A stretch of 42,517 nt of DNA from Sebaldella sp. (GTDB lineage Bacteria; Fusobacteriota; Fusobacteriia; Fusobacteriales; Leptotrichiaceae), in NCBI GenBank assembly GCA_018058425.1, contig JAGOZX010000020.1, positions 1-42,517 on the forward strand, read 5' to 3'. The translations under genes and the position numbers were made by a program. Shown here piece by piece: positions 21,541 through 33,000 of this stretch (the first letter of the stretch is position 1; every line of letters starts with the position of its first letter). Below the pieces are notes generated by a model. The model was not told the DNA's origin. It was given only the letters and a program-made list of their open reading frames with translations, and did no database searches.

Positions 21541-24121
21541 GTGCGCCTAGATAGGGCAAAATTAGCAGCAGATAGAAACAAGGCAACTGCACTGTAAGAT
21601 AACACAGTAGTCAACCTACCTAACCGAAAAGTGAAAACTGCACGGGAAAATAGCATGGTAGGAAAGCAGTAAGTTACTAAAAGGTAATTAGGTACGACTG
21701 AACTGCAATGACAAGTGAATATGAGGATAAAATTGTATTTATTGAATGTGAGTTCTAAGTCTCTGTTACGTGTGGACATAGAAAATTTACCTGAAATCTA
21801 TGATACGAGAATTATTAGAAATAAATTCCTTCTAATGAGTTATCAATAAACTCATATGACGAGCTGGAGATCCAGTATTAACAGAACGAAAGCATATCCG
21901 ACAATTCACCGCCTACTAATTTTGTTAACTAGGGATTGCCTAAACTAAAGTGCTTAAACAAGCTATACGTAATGCGCCTATAGCGTGATAAATCACAAGG
22001 TTTTACCAAGTGAGATGACGTTGAAAATTTAGCAAGGCAACGGAGCCATCATAGTAGTCCGAGAACCCTGAAATGACAGGGAAAGCTGTAAAATCAGATA
22101 CGGTAACACCGTTCACAAGTAGTGTTTACTACAAGGCGAAGGATGGCAGTTAAAATGAACTAAAATCTAAAATTGATTAGGGAGGAATGCCTCAATGAAA
22201 CCAACAATGGCGATTTTGGAGAGACTAGAAAGTAATTCTAAAAATAACCATGACCAAATATTTACAAGAGTATTTCGCTATCTATTAAGACCAGAAATAT
22301 ATTTTATGGCATATAAAAAATTATATGCCAATAAGGGGTCAGCAACAAAAGGAGTAAATGATGATACTGCAGATAAATTCAGTGAGAAATACATAGCAGA
22401 AATTATTGAAAATCTTAAAAATGAAACATATAAACCAAATCCGACAAGACGTATTCATATAGAAAAATCAAATGGAAAAACACGTCCTTTAGGAATACCA
22501 ACATTCAAAGATAAGTTAATACAAGAAGCTATAAGAATGATTTTAGAAGCAATATATGATCCGATTTTCTCAAGAAACTCACATGGATTTCGTCCTAAAA
22601 GAAGCTGTCATACAGCGTTATTACAAATAAAAAAAGATTTTACTGGAGTAAAATGGTTTATTGAAGGAGATATAAAAGGTTGTTTTGACAATATAGACCA
22701 TAAAATCTTGATAAAAACTATACAGAAAAAGATAAAAGACGCCCGTTTTATAAAATTGATATATTCATTTCTTAAAGCAGGATATTTAGAAGGCTGGAAA
22801 TACAAAGAAACATTTAGTGGGACACCACAAGGTGGAATTCTTTCCCCCATTTTGGCAAATATTTACTTAAATAAATTAGATATGTTCATTAATAAATTAA
22901 AAAAAGATTTTGATTTTCTAATACCTAAAAGCATGCATACACCAGAATATCAAAGAATTATGAATAAGCGTCTAAAATTAAATGCTAAAATAAAAAAGTG
23001 TGAGAATGAGCAACGTCAGGAGCTCATTCAAACATATAAGGATTTAACGAAAGAAGTCTTTAAAATACCAGCAAAGCTTTGTATAGACAAAAAAATAAAA
23101 TATGTACGTTATGCAGATGATACCCTTTTAGGAATAAATGGTACAAAAATGGAATGTGAGCAGATAAAAGAAAAAATAAGTGAATTTATTTCCAATGAGC
23201 TCAAAATGGAATTAAACCAAGAAAAAACATTAATAACACATAGTAATACTTATGCTCGTTTTCTTGGATATGACATTCGTGTGAGACGTAATTCAGAAGT
23301 AAGACCTAAAGGAAAAGGCGGATTTAAAGCACGTACTCTAAACAATAAAGTAGAGTTAAGTATTCCATTTGCTGATAAAATAGAAAAATTCTTGTTCTTA
23401 CATGGTATTGTAGAACAGAGAAAGGATAACGGGAAGCTAGAACCATGTAGACGAAAGAATTTAAATTATCTCACAGAATTGGAAATTGTATCATCATATA
23501 ATGCAGAACTGCGTGGTATGTGTAATTACTATAATTTAGCAGTAAACTTCAATAAGTTGATATATTTTAACTACTTAATGGAATATAGTTGTTTAAAAAC
23601 ATTAGCAAATAAACATAAATCAAAAGTATCTAAAATTATTTCAAAGTACAAGGATTGCAAAGGTAAATGGGCTATTCCATATGAAACGAAAGAAGGAGCA
23701 AAACGACTGTATTTTGCTGATTATAGAGATTGTAAAGGGAAGATTTGCAAAGATATTATTCCCAAAAATGCGCGTAATCATTCAAATAATACGACTACTT
23801 TTGAAAGTAGATTAAAAGCAAAAGTATGTGAATTATGTGGTAGCACAGATAGTGAAAATTTTGAAATACATCATGTAAATAAAGTAAAAAACTTAAAAGG
23901 AAAACAGAAATGGGAAAAGATTATGATAGCTAAAAGACGAAAAACACTGGTAGTCTGTCATAATTGTCATGTAACCATACATCATGGGGAAAAGAAGAAT
24001 TAGCTTTGTAGTGGAATTTTGATGGAGAGCCGTGTGCATTGAGAGATGCAAGCACGGTTCGGAGAGAGGTCTGCATAAACCTATTTCAGTAATGGAATAA
24101 GGCGGTGCTTTCCTACTCTAC
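21541..24121 (+). mobile_element. Group II intron with a multifunctional reverse transcriptase
   Basis: The 5' end is GTGCGCC at 21541, matching the GUGYG rule. Domain V is at 24027-24060 (GAGCCGTGTGC, GAGA loop region, GCACGGTTC), followed by a domain VI-like segment, and the 3' end is CTCTAC at 24121, fitting the AY rule. Candidate EBS1 AATTCC (21824-21829), in the loop of a TTAGAA/TTCTAA hairpin, pairs with IBS1 GGAATT (21535-21540) immediately before the intron, supporting the 5' boundary. Removing 21541-24121 restores the NlpC/P60 frame exactly (HVGI-YMGE). The 2581-base length and intact ORF suggest an active or recently active intron. Confidence 0.95.
22195..24003 (+). CDS. ltrA: Group II intron-encoded protein (reverse transcriptase, maturase, HNH endonuclease)
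   Basis: A 602-residue protein encoded in intron domain IV. Reverse transcriptase blocks include RPLGIPTFKDKLIQEAIRMIL, HGFRPKRSCHTAL, GTPQGGILSPILANIYLNKLD and the active site YADD (residues 306-309). A maturase (X) domain follows. The C-terminus is an HNH nuclease: CELCGS and FEIHHVNKVKN with a final CHNCHVTIHHG pair of cysteines (about residues 546-600), so bottom-strand cleavage for target-primed insertion is expected. ATG at 22195 follows GGGAGG. Length and motifs are complete. The gene symbol is used by analogy to LtrA. Confidence 0.95.
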   Translation: MKPTMAILERLESNSKNNHDQIFTRVFRYLLRPEIYFMAYKKLYANKGSATKGVNDDTADKFSEKYIAEIIENLKNETYKPNPTRRIHIEKSNGKTRPLGIPTFKDKLIQEAIRMILEAIYDPIFSRNSHGFRPKRSCHTALLQIKKDFTGVKWFIEGDIKGCFDNIDHKILIKTIQKKIKDARFIKLIYSFLKAGYLEGWKYKETFSGTPQGGILSPILANIYLNKLDMFINKLKKDFDFLIPKSMHTPEYQRIMNKRLKLNAKIKKCENEQRQELIQTYKDLTKEVFKIPAKLCIDKKIKYVRYADDTLLGINGTKMECEQIKEKISEFISNELKMELNQEKTLITHSNTYARFLGYDIRVRRNSEVRPKGKGGFKARTLNNKVELSIPFADKIEKFLFLHGIVEQRKDNGKLEPCRRKNLNYLTELEIVSSYNAELRGMCNYYNLAVNFNKLIYFNYLMEYSCLKTLANKHKSKVSKIISKYKDCKGKWAIPYETKEGAKRLYFADYRDCKGKICKDIIPKNARNHSNNTTTFESRLKAKVCELCGSTDSENFEIHHVNKVKNLKGKQKWEKIMIAKRRKTLVVCHNCHVTIHHGEKKN

Positions 24122-24238
24122 TATATGGGAGAAAGACAGTTTATTCATGCTTCATCTGGTGGGAAGCGAGTTATGGTTTCTAGTTTAGATACTGAGTATT
24201 ATAATAGGAATTTTAGATGGGGAGTGGATCCGTTATAA
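24122..24238 (+). CDS. NlpC/P60 hydrolase, 3' exon
   Basis: In frame with exon 1 after intron removal. It encodes 38 residues, YMGERQFIHASSGGKRVMVS through FRWGVDPL, and stops at 24236-24238. It supplies the FIHASS strand with the third catalytic-site residue (His145 of the spliced product) and the final strand of the fold. It has no start signal of its own, so a working enzyme requires splicing. Confidence 0.9.
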   Translation, partial: YMGERQFIHASSGGKRVMVSSLDTEYYNRNFRWGVDPL

Positions 24239-24262
24239 TAAAAATATTCATTGAAAAAATGG

Positions 24263-24290
24263 AAAGTCTAATTTGATTTAGGCTTTTTTT
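24263..24290 (+). terminator. Rho-independent terminator after the NlpC/P60 gene
   Basis: AAAGTCTAA (24263-24271) pairs with TTAGGCTTT (24278-24286), one G-U, followed by a T run. Confidence 0.85.
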
Positions 24291-24350
24291 TATGCTACGA
24301 TATTAAAAGTAAATATAAGAAAATTTTAAAAGGAAAACTAAATTTTTGAG

Positions 24351-25838
24351 GTGATAAAAATAGGAGTTAAAAAATATAGTAGAGAAGAAATTTTAAACCA
24401 ATTAAGACAGCATTACTCAAAAAATAAAGATATAACATATACAAGTTTTAAAGAAGATAAGGAGACATGCTCAGCTCGTCTTATTGAACTTAGATTTGGT
24501 TCATGGAAGAAGGCACTATTAGAGGCAGGAATACATGGAAGGAAAAAAGAGAGAATGTCAAAAGAAAATATAATAAAGCAATTACAAGATCACTATTTAA
24601 AAAATCCTGAAATGTCTAGAAAAAGTTTTGAAGTTGATAAAAGTGTATGTTCAATAACTACAATTAAAAGTAAATTTGGAAATTGGAGTAATGCATTAGC
24701 AGAGGCAAGATTATTATTAGTGAGAAGAATAAAATTTACAAATGAAGAGATAATAGAACAATTACAGAAATACTATTCAAAAAACTATAATATAATAGAA
24801 AAAAATTTTAGTAAAGATAAAGATACATGTTCAGCAGGCACTGTTATAGCGAGGTTTGGAACATGGGAGAATGCACTAAAAAAAGCAGGATTACCAAATA
24901 AAAGAGAAAGAATAAAAAAAGAAATATTAAGGCAACTAAAACAGCATTACTTAAAAAATCCAAATATAACAGCAAAAACGTTTACTGAAGATGAAGAAAT
25001 GTGGTCTGCATCAATGGTTGCAGATTATTTTGGAACTTGGACAAAGGCATTAATAGAAGCAGAAATAAAAGAGGAAACAGCTTATGTTGAATATGACAAG
25101 AGGAAACTATTGGTAATTTTAAAAGAAAAAGCTAAGAGTGGGGAATTAAAGAGCACTAAAGATTTGGGAGAAATAAAAGGAATACCTTCAAGATGGTATA
25201 TAGAAAGAATTTGGACATGGAAGGAATTAACAAAAAAAATAGGACTTGAAAGAGTAGTTCAGAAGTATACAAAAAAAGAAATTATAGAAAAATATAAAAG
25301 TATTAAAGAAAAATATGGAGAAAGCAAAAAAATGACTTTAAAACTGATGAGAGAAGAAACAGGAATAAGCTCTGGTCCAATAGAAAGTAATTTTAGAAGT
25401 TGGCCTAATTTTTTAGAATTAATGAAAGAAGACGAAAAAAATATATTTAGAATGACAAAAGTAATACATACAGATGAGGAATTAATAGAGATGTATAGAG
25501 ATTTTTCAATAGAAATAGGAGAGAATATATACGGAGCATCAAGAAAGGATCTTGAAGATCATGGCTTTCCATATTCATCAGGGGTACTATATAATAGATT
25601 TATAAGTCCAAATAATTTGAGAGAATTAGCAGGATTTGAAGTAAAAAGAAGAAGTACACCAAGATATACAAAACAAAAATTAAAAAACATGTTATATGAA
25701 GAATATAAAAAATATGGAAGAGAGTTAAGTCAAAGTGAGATAACGAAAAATGAAAATCTCCCTTCTGTAGTGACAATTTTAAGATATTTTCAAACATCAA
25801 GAATATTAGATGTGTGGAGAGAAGTATTAAAGAAGTAA
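24351..25838 (+). CDS. Protein of about eight homing-endonuclease-associated repeats (HNH-repeat type), no nuclease domain seen
   Basis: A 495-residue protein built of repeats of about 50-60 residues, starting near residues 8, 68, 127, 187, 247, 304, 373 and 436. The first four share a clear plan: (K/R)EEIL-QL--HYSKN, then a -SF-EDKETCSA-like segment, then RFGSWKKALLEAGI. The later ones are more divergent. This matches the repeat found beside HNH domains in some homing-type proteins, thought to bind DNA. No HNH, LAGLIDADG or GIY-YIG motif is present. The frame opens with GTG at 24351, but the ribosome-binding site GAGGTGAT (24348-24355) is placed for a start at 24360, which reads ATA, so an ATG-to-ATA change is possible. 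It lies between the intron-split gene and the exoprotein locus. Confidence 0.72.
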   Translation: MIKIGVKKYSREEILNQLRQHYSKNKDITYTSFKEDKETCSARLIELRFGSWKKALLEAGIHGRKKERMSKENIIKQLQDHYLKNPEMSRKSFEVDKSVCSITTIKSKFGNWSNALAEARLLLVRRIKFTNEEIIEQLQKYYSKNYNIIEKNFSKDKDTCSAGTVIARFGTWENALKKAGLPNKRERIKKEILRQLKQHYLKNPNITAKTFTEDEEMWSASMVADYFGTWTKALIEAEIKEETAYVEYDKRKLLVILKEKAKSGELKSTKDLGEIKGIPSRWYIERIWTWKELTKKIGLERVVQKYTKKEIIEKYKSIKEKYGESKKMTLKLMREETGISSGPIESNFRSWPNFLELMKEDEKNIFRMTKVIHTDEELIEMYRDFSIEIGENIYGASRKDLEDHGFPYSSGVLYNRFISPNNLRELAGFEVKRRSTPRYTKQKLKNMLYEEYKKYGRELSQSEITKNENLPSVVTILRYFQTSRILDVWREVLKK

Positions 25839-26206
25839 AAATATAGAAGATTTGATGACCAATATAACAATAGGAGAAAATACGGTAAAGAAAATAAAAA
25901 AAATGGTTAAAGAGATATAACAGGTAAAAAATAGAAAGAAATACTAAAACACAGAAAATTTTAAATTTGACTAAAAAAGTCAAGATTAAATCTGGATTAT
26001 AACTTGTTGACAGTAATGTAGAATAACGGTATAATATAAAACAAATAAAAAATATAAAAAACAGTAAATATAAATAGAAAATGAGTAAAAGTAATATGAA
26101 GTGTAGAATCAAAAAAGAATTTTGAAAAACAACTTAATATGATACTTTAGAATGTTTTCTATTTTTTATTGAAGAAAAAAGATATAGATTTAAAGTAGGA
26201 GGGTAT
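25839..26206. other. 368-base non-coding stretch
   Basis: No ORF with a ribosome-binding site is seen. It contains a small inverted repeat (GACT-AAAAA-AGTC near 25970) and the consensus promoter at 26007-26035, leaving a leader of about 165 bases before the 26207 start, A-rich and without a clear hairpin. Confidence 0.5.
26007..26035 (+). promoter_or_regulatory. Full-consensus sigma-70 promoter of the exoprotein locus
   Basis: TTGACA (26007-26012), 17 bases, TATAAT (26030-26035): a perfect match to both boxes with the ideal spacer, the strongest promoter sequence I see in the window. It should drive the DUF3102-like gene and perhaps the exoprotein behind it. Confidence 0.88.
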
Positions 26207-26842
26207 ATGGAAGATTTATTGGGTATATCAGGATTAAATTTAGAAGAAAAAGCATTAAGAATAAGAAAATTGAAAAGAAAAACACCAATAATATTAGGAC
26301 GAACATTTACAGAAGCAAAAGAAGATTTAAATGACTATACTGAATTTAAAAAATGGTCATGTAAAACAGGATATAATGCAAGTACGGTGTGTAGACAGAT
26401 GCAAAAATACAGACTATATAACTTATTAATTGAAGAGAGAGGTAAAAAGACTGTAGAAGAGTTGTCTTTAATTTTAGTGAGCAGTATATTTAAATTAGAA
26501 AGATGTAACAAGGAAAAATTTTTAGAATTAATAAACTTAATAGAAAATGGACTTTGTAGACTAGGAATAGAAGAATATTTGACAGTAAATTATACAGAAG
26601 AATCAACAACAATGAAAGGTGAAGAACTAGCCGAACATTTTGAAGATATAAATAATGATATAAAACAAATAGATATAAGGGCATTAAAGGAAAGTACAGG
26701 AAAAAAGATATTAAGAGCAATGGAAAGACTAAAAAAATTGATATCAGAGTGTACAAAATTAAATATAGCAAAATCAAGACAAAGTATAAGAAGTAAGATA
26801 GAGCAGATAAACTACAATTCAAATATTTTGAATTTGAATTAG
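26207..26842 (+). CDS. DUF3102-like protein
   Basis: A 211-residue soluble protein. The segment ILGRTFTEAKEDLND, then YTEFKKWSCKTGYNASTVCR and QMQKYRLYNLL (about residues 30-76), follows the DUF3102 pattern seen in phage and plasmid proteins, in which a short helical region with FxxW is followed by an HTH-like helix. The rest is helical and charged. It starts at an ATG with GGAGGG upstream. It stands alone between a consensus promoter and the exoprotein gene, so it may regulate that locus or be a leftover of a mobile element. The family call comes from memory of the pattern. Confidence 0.55.
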   Translation: MEDLLGISGLNLEEKALRIRKLKRKTPIILGRTFTEAKEDLNDYTEFKKWSCKTGYNASTVCRQMQKYRLYNLLIEERGKKTVEELSLILVSSIFKLERCNKEKFLELINLIENGLCRLGIEEYLTVNYTEESTTMKGEELAEHFEDINNDIKQIDIRALKESTGKKILRAMERLKKLISECTKLNIAKSRQSIRSKIEQINYNSNILNLN

Positions 26843-27039
26843 GTAGATAAATAGAATATTAAAAGAAAAGATATCTCTGATATCTAATTTGTGTTTATAT
26901 AAAAATTAAAAATTTTAAAAAATAGTAAAAATAATTAGTTTTTATATAAATAAATTTATAAAATGATTATAATTAATTAAAAATAAATATTGCATTCTGC
27001 AATAAAGAAATAATTCAATAAAATAAGGGGTAATATAAA
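26843..27039. other. Intergenic region upstream of the exoprotein gene
   Basis: Very A+T-rich, with a perfect small inverted repeat AGATATC-TCT-GATATCT (26869-26885), a second one around ATTGC-ATTCT-GCAAT near 26990, and an isolated TATAAT at 26968-26973 without a good -35. It could hold a secondary promoter for the large gene. Confidence 0.35.
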
Positions 27040-30000
27040 ATGGAGATAAAAAATATAAAAAGGTATGGAGGAGAAATGGAGAATAGGAAAAGTAATAGAG
27101 TAATAGAAAAGATAATAAAGAGAAATGTAGCAATAGCAATGTTAATAGGACTTTTTACTAATATTGGATTTGGAGAGATTATACTGAATCCAAATGCAAA
27201 TCAAAATACAACAATAGATAGAAGTCAAAATGGAGCAGCTACAATAATAAATATAAATACACCAAATTCAAAGAACATAAGTGTAAATGATTTCCAAGAG
27301 TTTAGAACAAAGGATGGTGTGGTATTTAATAATTTTGGAGAAGGTGTAGGACGGAGCTATTTAGCAGGCTTAATGGCAGCCAATCCAAACTTGACAAGAG
27401 AACAGGCAGCTCAATTGATATTAAATAGAGTTGGTGGAAATAATAGAGTGGAAATAGAAAATTATCTAGAAGTAATGAGTAATGGCAAAACTGATATGAT
27501 ATTTTCTAGCCCGAATGGATTCTACTTGAATAATACTGGATTTATTAATTTTAAAGATGTAATGTTCACAACATCAAATGTAAATCTAGATGCAAATGGA
27601 AATATAATGCCATTTAATATTAGAGGCGGAGATATATCTATAGGAAGAGAAGGTATAAATGCGGAAGGGGTAAGATATTTAGCATTACTTTCACAAAAGA
27701 TAAATATAGATGGACAAATAAATGGAAGTGGAGCAGATGTTGACTTAATAGCTGGTAATTTCGATTATAATCCAACGACAAAGCAATATGCAAATCAAGG
27801 AGTAAATAACAATGAGTTATTAATATCTTCCTCAGCATTTGGTAGTATATATGGAAACCAAATAAAGATAGTGGCTTTAAATGGAAATGTTGGAGTAATG
27901 GGCGATGTAATAGGAGAAAGAGTAGTAAGGATCAATGCAGATGGAACTATAGTAACAAATCGTACACAAGCTAAAGATGGAATTGAGATAGTAGGTAAGG
28001 AGTATACTCAAAATACTTCTACATATACAGAAGGAAATTTAACAATAAATGCAGATAAAGTAACACTTAATGGAAATGGTGCTCAAGCCAAAGATATATA
28101 TGTAACTGGAGATGTAAATAATAATAATACAATATATGCAAAAGGGAATGTAAAAATAGATGGAAATACAAAAAGTACAGGTCAGATAATTACAGAAAAA
28201 TCACTTACAATAGGAAAAGACTTAGATTCAGAAGAGTTAGTATATGGGGCTGAAGCAGTAAGTGTAGGTGGTAACCTAAATAATAAAGATAATTTACAAA
28301 CTGAAGGAAATGTAACTGTAGCAGGAGATACAAATAATCAAGGAAAAATAGTAGCAGGAAATAATTTAGATATAAAAGGAAATTTAAACAATTTAGGAAC
28401 AGCTTATGGAGAAACTAGTGTAGTAATAGGAAAAGACCTAAATAATACAGGATCACTCCAAAGTACAGGAGATGTGTCAGCTCAGAACACAGTAAATACA
28501 GGAAAAGTAATTTCTGAAAAAAATATTACAGTGAAAAACTTAGATAATAGTGGAGAAGTTACAGCAAATCAAAAGATAACAGCATCAAATATAGATAACA
28601 AAACAACAGGAAAGATAAATGCAGGAGATACAATAATATCAAATGGAAATGCAATAAATCAAGGTTCAGTAAGAACAAATGGAAGTTTTAATATATCAGG
28701 AAACTATGCAAACTACAATGAAACATTAGTAGGAGGAGATTTAAACTCAAGAGATATATTTAATAGCGGTTCTATGAAAGTATCAGAAAAGATAACAGGA
28801 AGAGGAACATTTACAAATACAGGAGAAATCTTAGCAAGTAATTTAGATGTAGATACGTTAGGGAATATATCTAATACTAATAAGATTGTAGTATTAGAAG
28901 ATTCTAAATTAAAAGGGGCTAACATAACTAATAGTGGTTACTTAAGTTCAACTAATATAGAACTAGAAACTCCTACACTAATAAATAGTGGAAGAATCGA
29001 AGCAGATAACAAAATATCAGCTAATAATACAAATCTTAATAATGTAACAGGTGGATATATAGGTTCAAATCAAAAGTTAGAACTAAATAACTCAAATATC
29101 CTAAATCAAGGAACACTAGAATCAAATAGTATAGAATTACAAAATCTATTTGGATATAATAATACGGGTTTAATAAGAGGAAATGATGTAGTTTTAACAT
29201 CAATTGGAAATCTAACTCTAACAGGAACATTACATGGCGAAAACTACCTTCAAATAAATGGTTTAGATATATCTAATAATGGAGTAACAACAGGTACAGG
29301 ATATATAGAAATAAAAGGTAGAGATATAACAAATAATACTGAATTAGCATCAGATATTATTGTTATTGAAGGAACAGGAAATGTAATAAATAACAATATA
29401 ATAACTGGTGAAGATGGAAGAATAATAGGTTTTAATATAACAAACAATGACCTAATAGCTTTTTCAGGACAGTTAGGTTTAAAGGCAACAAATAAAATAA
29501 CTAACAGTTTAGGTAAAGCAATTTATGGAGGAGAGTTATTAGACTTAGAATTTGGAGACCTTGAAAATAATAGAGGAGAACTTTTATCTCTTAATACTAT
29601 AAACTTAAGAGGAAACTATCTATTAAATAAAGTAGGGACAATACAAAGTTCTGGAGATATAAATATAAATGTAACTAAGATAGATAATATAGGAGAAGTA
29701 ACAGGATTAAATGATTATGAAGTATATTATGAAACTTGGGATGGACAAAAATATACAGAAGCAGAATTTAATAGCAGTTGGGCATTTGGAAAAGAAGAAA
29801 ATGCAGGCTCAAATGCAGGAAGAGTAAATCACTTTAATTCAATATTAAATATAGCAAATTTGCAAGGAGGATATAACTCATTACTAGATTATTATTATGG
29901 AGCAGAGATAAGAAGTAGATTTGTAACAGATGGAGAATTTGGAGTAGCAGTATCAGATACACAAATGTATCCTGGAGAATCAATAAAAGGAAAAGTGAAA

Positions 30001-33000
30001 AGTAATGCAATAACAACTTATGGAAATATATTAGCTGGAACTGATATTAATATAACAGCAAATGAGTTAAATAATATAGATGGAAAGATATCAGCAGGAG
30101 AAAGAGCAGAACTAAATGTAACAACACTAAAAAATAATACAACTCTTGGAGCAGCAATCATTTTAAAAGATGGTTATGAAGAAGTAGAATGGCATGGAAT
30201 AAATAGTTCAACAAGACCTGTTAGATATAGAAGGTTAATAAAAACAGGAGATACATCATATATAACAGGACAGGCAAGTGTAATAGAAGCAAGAAACTTA
30301 ATATTAAATACAGGAACTTTAATATTAACACCAGAAATAGACACAGCTAGTCAAATAGTAAATGGAAGTTCAACAAGTGGAATAGCTGGAGATATAACGA
30401 AGACTACAAGTACAGGAACTAGTAATACATCAGGAATAGTAAATATAGTAAAGAATATGGATCCATTAACAGAAATAAAAACATCTGGAATATTACCAAT
30501 AGATCCATTATCAGCTAAAAGTAGTTTATTCACAACATCAACAGATCAAACATCAAAATACTTACTTGAAACTAGAAGTAAATATATAAATCTAGCAAGT
30601 TTTTATGGAAGTGATTATTTCTTAAGTAGATTAGGTTATGATGAAAGTAGCGAATGGAATAGAGCAAGAAGACTTGGAGACGCTTACTATGAATACTTAA
30701 TAGTAACTAGAGCCATATCAGATAAATTAGGGACAAGATTTATTAATGGCTTAAGTGACAAGGAATTAATGAAAGCAATGCTTGATAATTCTGTAGATGT
30801 GCAAAAGGATTTACAATTAACGGTGGGAGTATCATTAACAAAAGATCAAGTAAAAGCACTTAAAAGTGATATTATCTGGTACGAATATGAAGTAGTGGAT
30901 GGTCAAAAAGTACTAGTACCAAAAGTATATTTAAGTCAAACAACACTAGCAAGTATAGAAGTAGATGGAAGAAATAAGATAGGCGGGTTAGAATTAACAG
31001 CAATAAATGCAGATGAAATAAGAAATAATGGTCAGTTAATAGGAAATGGCGGAGTAACTTATGTAAATGCAGGAAAAGTATATAATGTAACAAATACAAA
31101 TGAATTATCAGAAATCAAAGGTAACCAAGTAACAGTAATAGCTACAAAAGGAAACATAGAAAACATAGGTGGAAGAATAAAAGGAATAGAATCAGTAGTC
31201 TTATCAGCAGAAAATGGAGATATAATAAACAGTTCAAGTAAAGTAACATCAGTACTTGATAAAGGAGAATTCCATAAATCAACGAATGATAAGATCTTAA
31301 GTGTAGGAAGTATAGAATCAGAAGGAACAACATATATAGAAGGAAAAAATTACTTATCAGAAGCAGGAGTAGTAACAGGAAAGAACACAATAATAGATGC
31401 AAAAGAAAATATAACAATAGGAAGTATGGCTTTAAATGGAGAAGATAAGTTTGGAACAAATAAAGATAACTTCCAATACTATAAAGGAACACAATATGCA
31501 GGCTCAGAAGTATCAGGAACAGACAGTGTAATATTAAATGCTAATAATGATATAAATGTAAGAGGAAGTATGATAGGTTCAGATGGAACAGTACAATTAA
31601 CAGCAGAGAATATAAATATAGTAAATGAGAAAGAAACAAGACAATTAGATTCAAAATCAAAAGTAAAAAGAACCTTATCAAGTACAGAATCAGAAATGAA
31701 GAGTTATCAAGAAGGAGCAGTAGGTTCTACAATAGTAGGAAATAATGTGATACTTGATGCAAAAAATGATATAAATATAAAAGCATCAAATGTAATAGCA
31801 GTAAAAGATGGGATAGAAAATACAGGTGGAAACATAATAGCCACAGCGGGAAATAATATAAATATCTTAGCAGAAACATTAGATAATAGTTATTATTCAA
31901 AAGTAAAAAGTAGTGGATTTGATACAAACTTCTCAAGTGGAGGAGGAGGCATAACAGCAGGAGTAAGCTACAATAAAAACAGCCTTGAACAACAAAGTAA
32001 TGGAACAACGGTAGCAATATCAACATTAGTATCAGAAGGAAGTACAGTATTAGATGCAGGAAATAAAGTAAGAACAGAAGCAATGCAGGCTAACATAGGA
32101 GAAGATCTAATAATAAAGGGTAAAAATGGAGTGGAGTTATTAGATGCTAAGGAAACTTTTGAAGAGAAAGTAAAGCAGAAAAGCAGTAGCATAGGAGTGA
32201 GTGTAAGTGCAGGATTTACTCCAGCTCAAATGGTAAGTACAGTAAGTGATATAAGCAATAATATAAAAGATTATGGATTTGGAAATGCATCACAGACAAT
32301 AAATACATTAGGGAATGGATTCCAAGATTTAAGAAATATATCAGCTTTAACAGGAAATTTAAGATCATGGTATGAAGCAGATGGCTATATAGGAGCTAAG
32401 GGATTAGTAACAGATGGATTAAACAATCCAGTAAGTGGCGGAAACAACTTAAAAGATGCTGCAAAAGGATTGGTAAGTGCATCAGTAACAGCGAGTTATA
32501 GTCAAAGTAGTTACGAATCAAATACAAGTGGAACAAAGTCAGTAGCAGGAGTAATTAATGTAGGCGGAAATATGGTTGTACAATCTGAAGGAGATGTAAG
32601 ATTCGTAAATCAGAAAATCACAGTAGGAGAAAACATAATAATAGATGCTAAGAACTTTGAAGCACTAGCAGGAGAAAATACATACAAAAATGATACAAAA
32701 TCAAATTCAATGGGAATAAATGCAGGGTATGATATTGTAAATAATAATGCATTAGGAGGACTTAATGCATCAGCAGGGAATTCAAATACAACATCAAAGA
32801 GTTATGATAATACATTTATATCAGCAGGAGGAACATTCCAATTAACAACAAAGGAAGATGCAACATTTAAAGGAGCAAATGTAATAGCTGATAAAATAAA
32901 TTTTGATATCGGTAAGAATTTAAATATAATATCGTTACAAGATGAGTACAAAACTCATGGTGAGAGCTCAAATGTTGGAATAAATGTGAGTGGGAAATTA

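Noticed and set aside
21541..21597. Last 19 codons of the unspliced NlpC/P60 reading frame as genuine C-terminus
   Set aside because: They lie in the intron 5' end (GTGCGCC...), lack similarity to the family, and the true C-terminal part is found in frame after the intron.
24351..25838. Functional homing endonuclease
   Set aside because: No HNH, LAGLIDADG, GIY-YIG or other nuclease motif could be found; only the associated repeats are present.
31142..32192. Minus-strand Leu-rich ORFs inside the exoprotein gene
   Set aside because: Mirror translations of repetitive AT-rich beta-helix coding sequence; they would be almost pure Leu/Phe/Tyr proteins.
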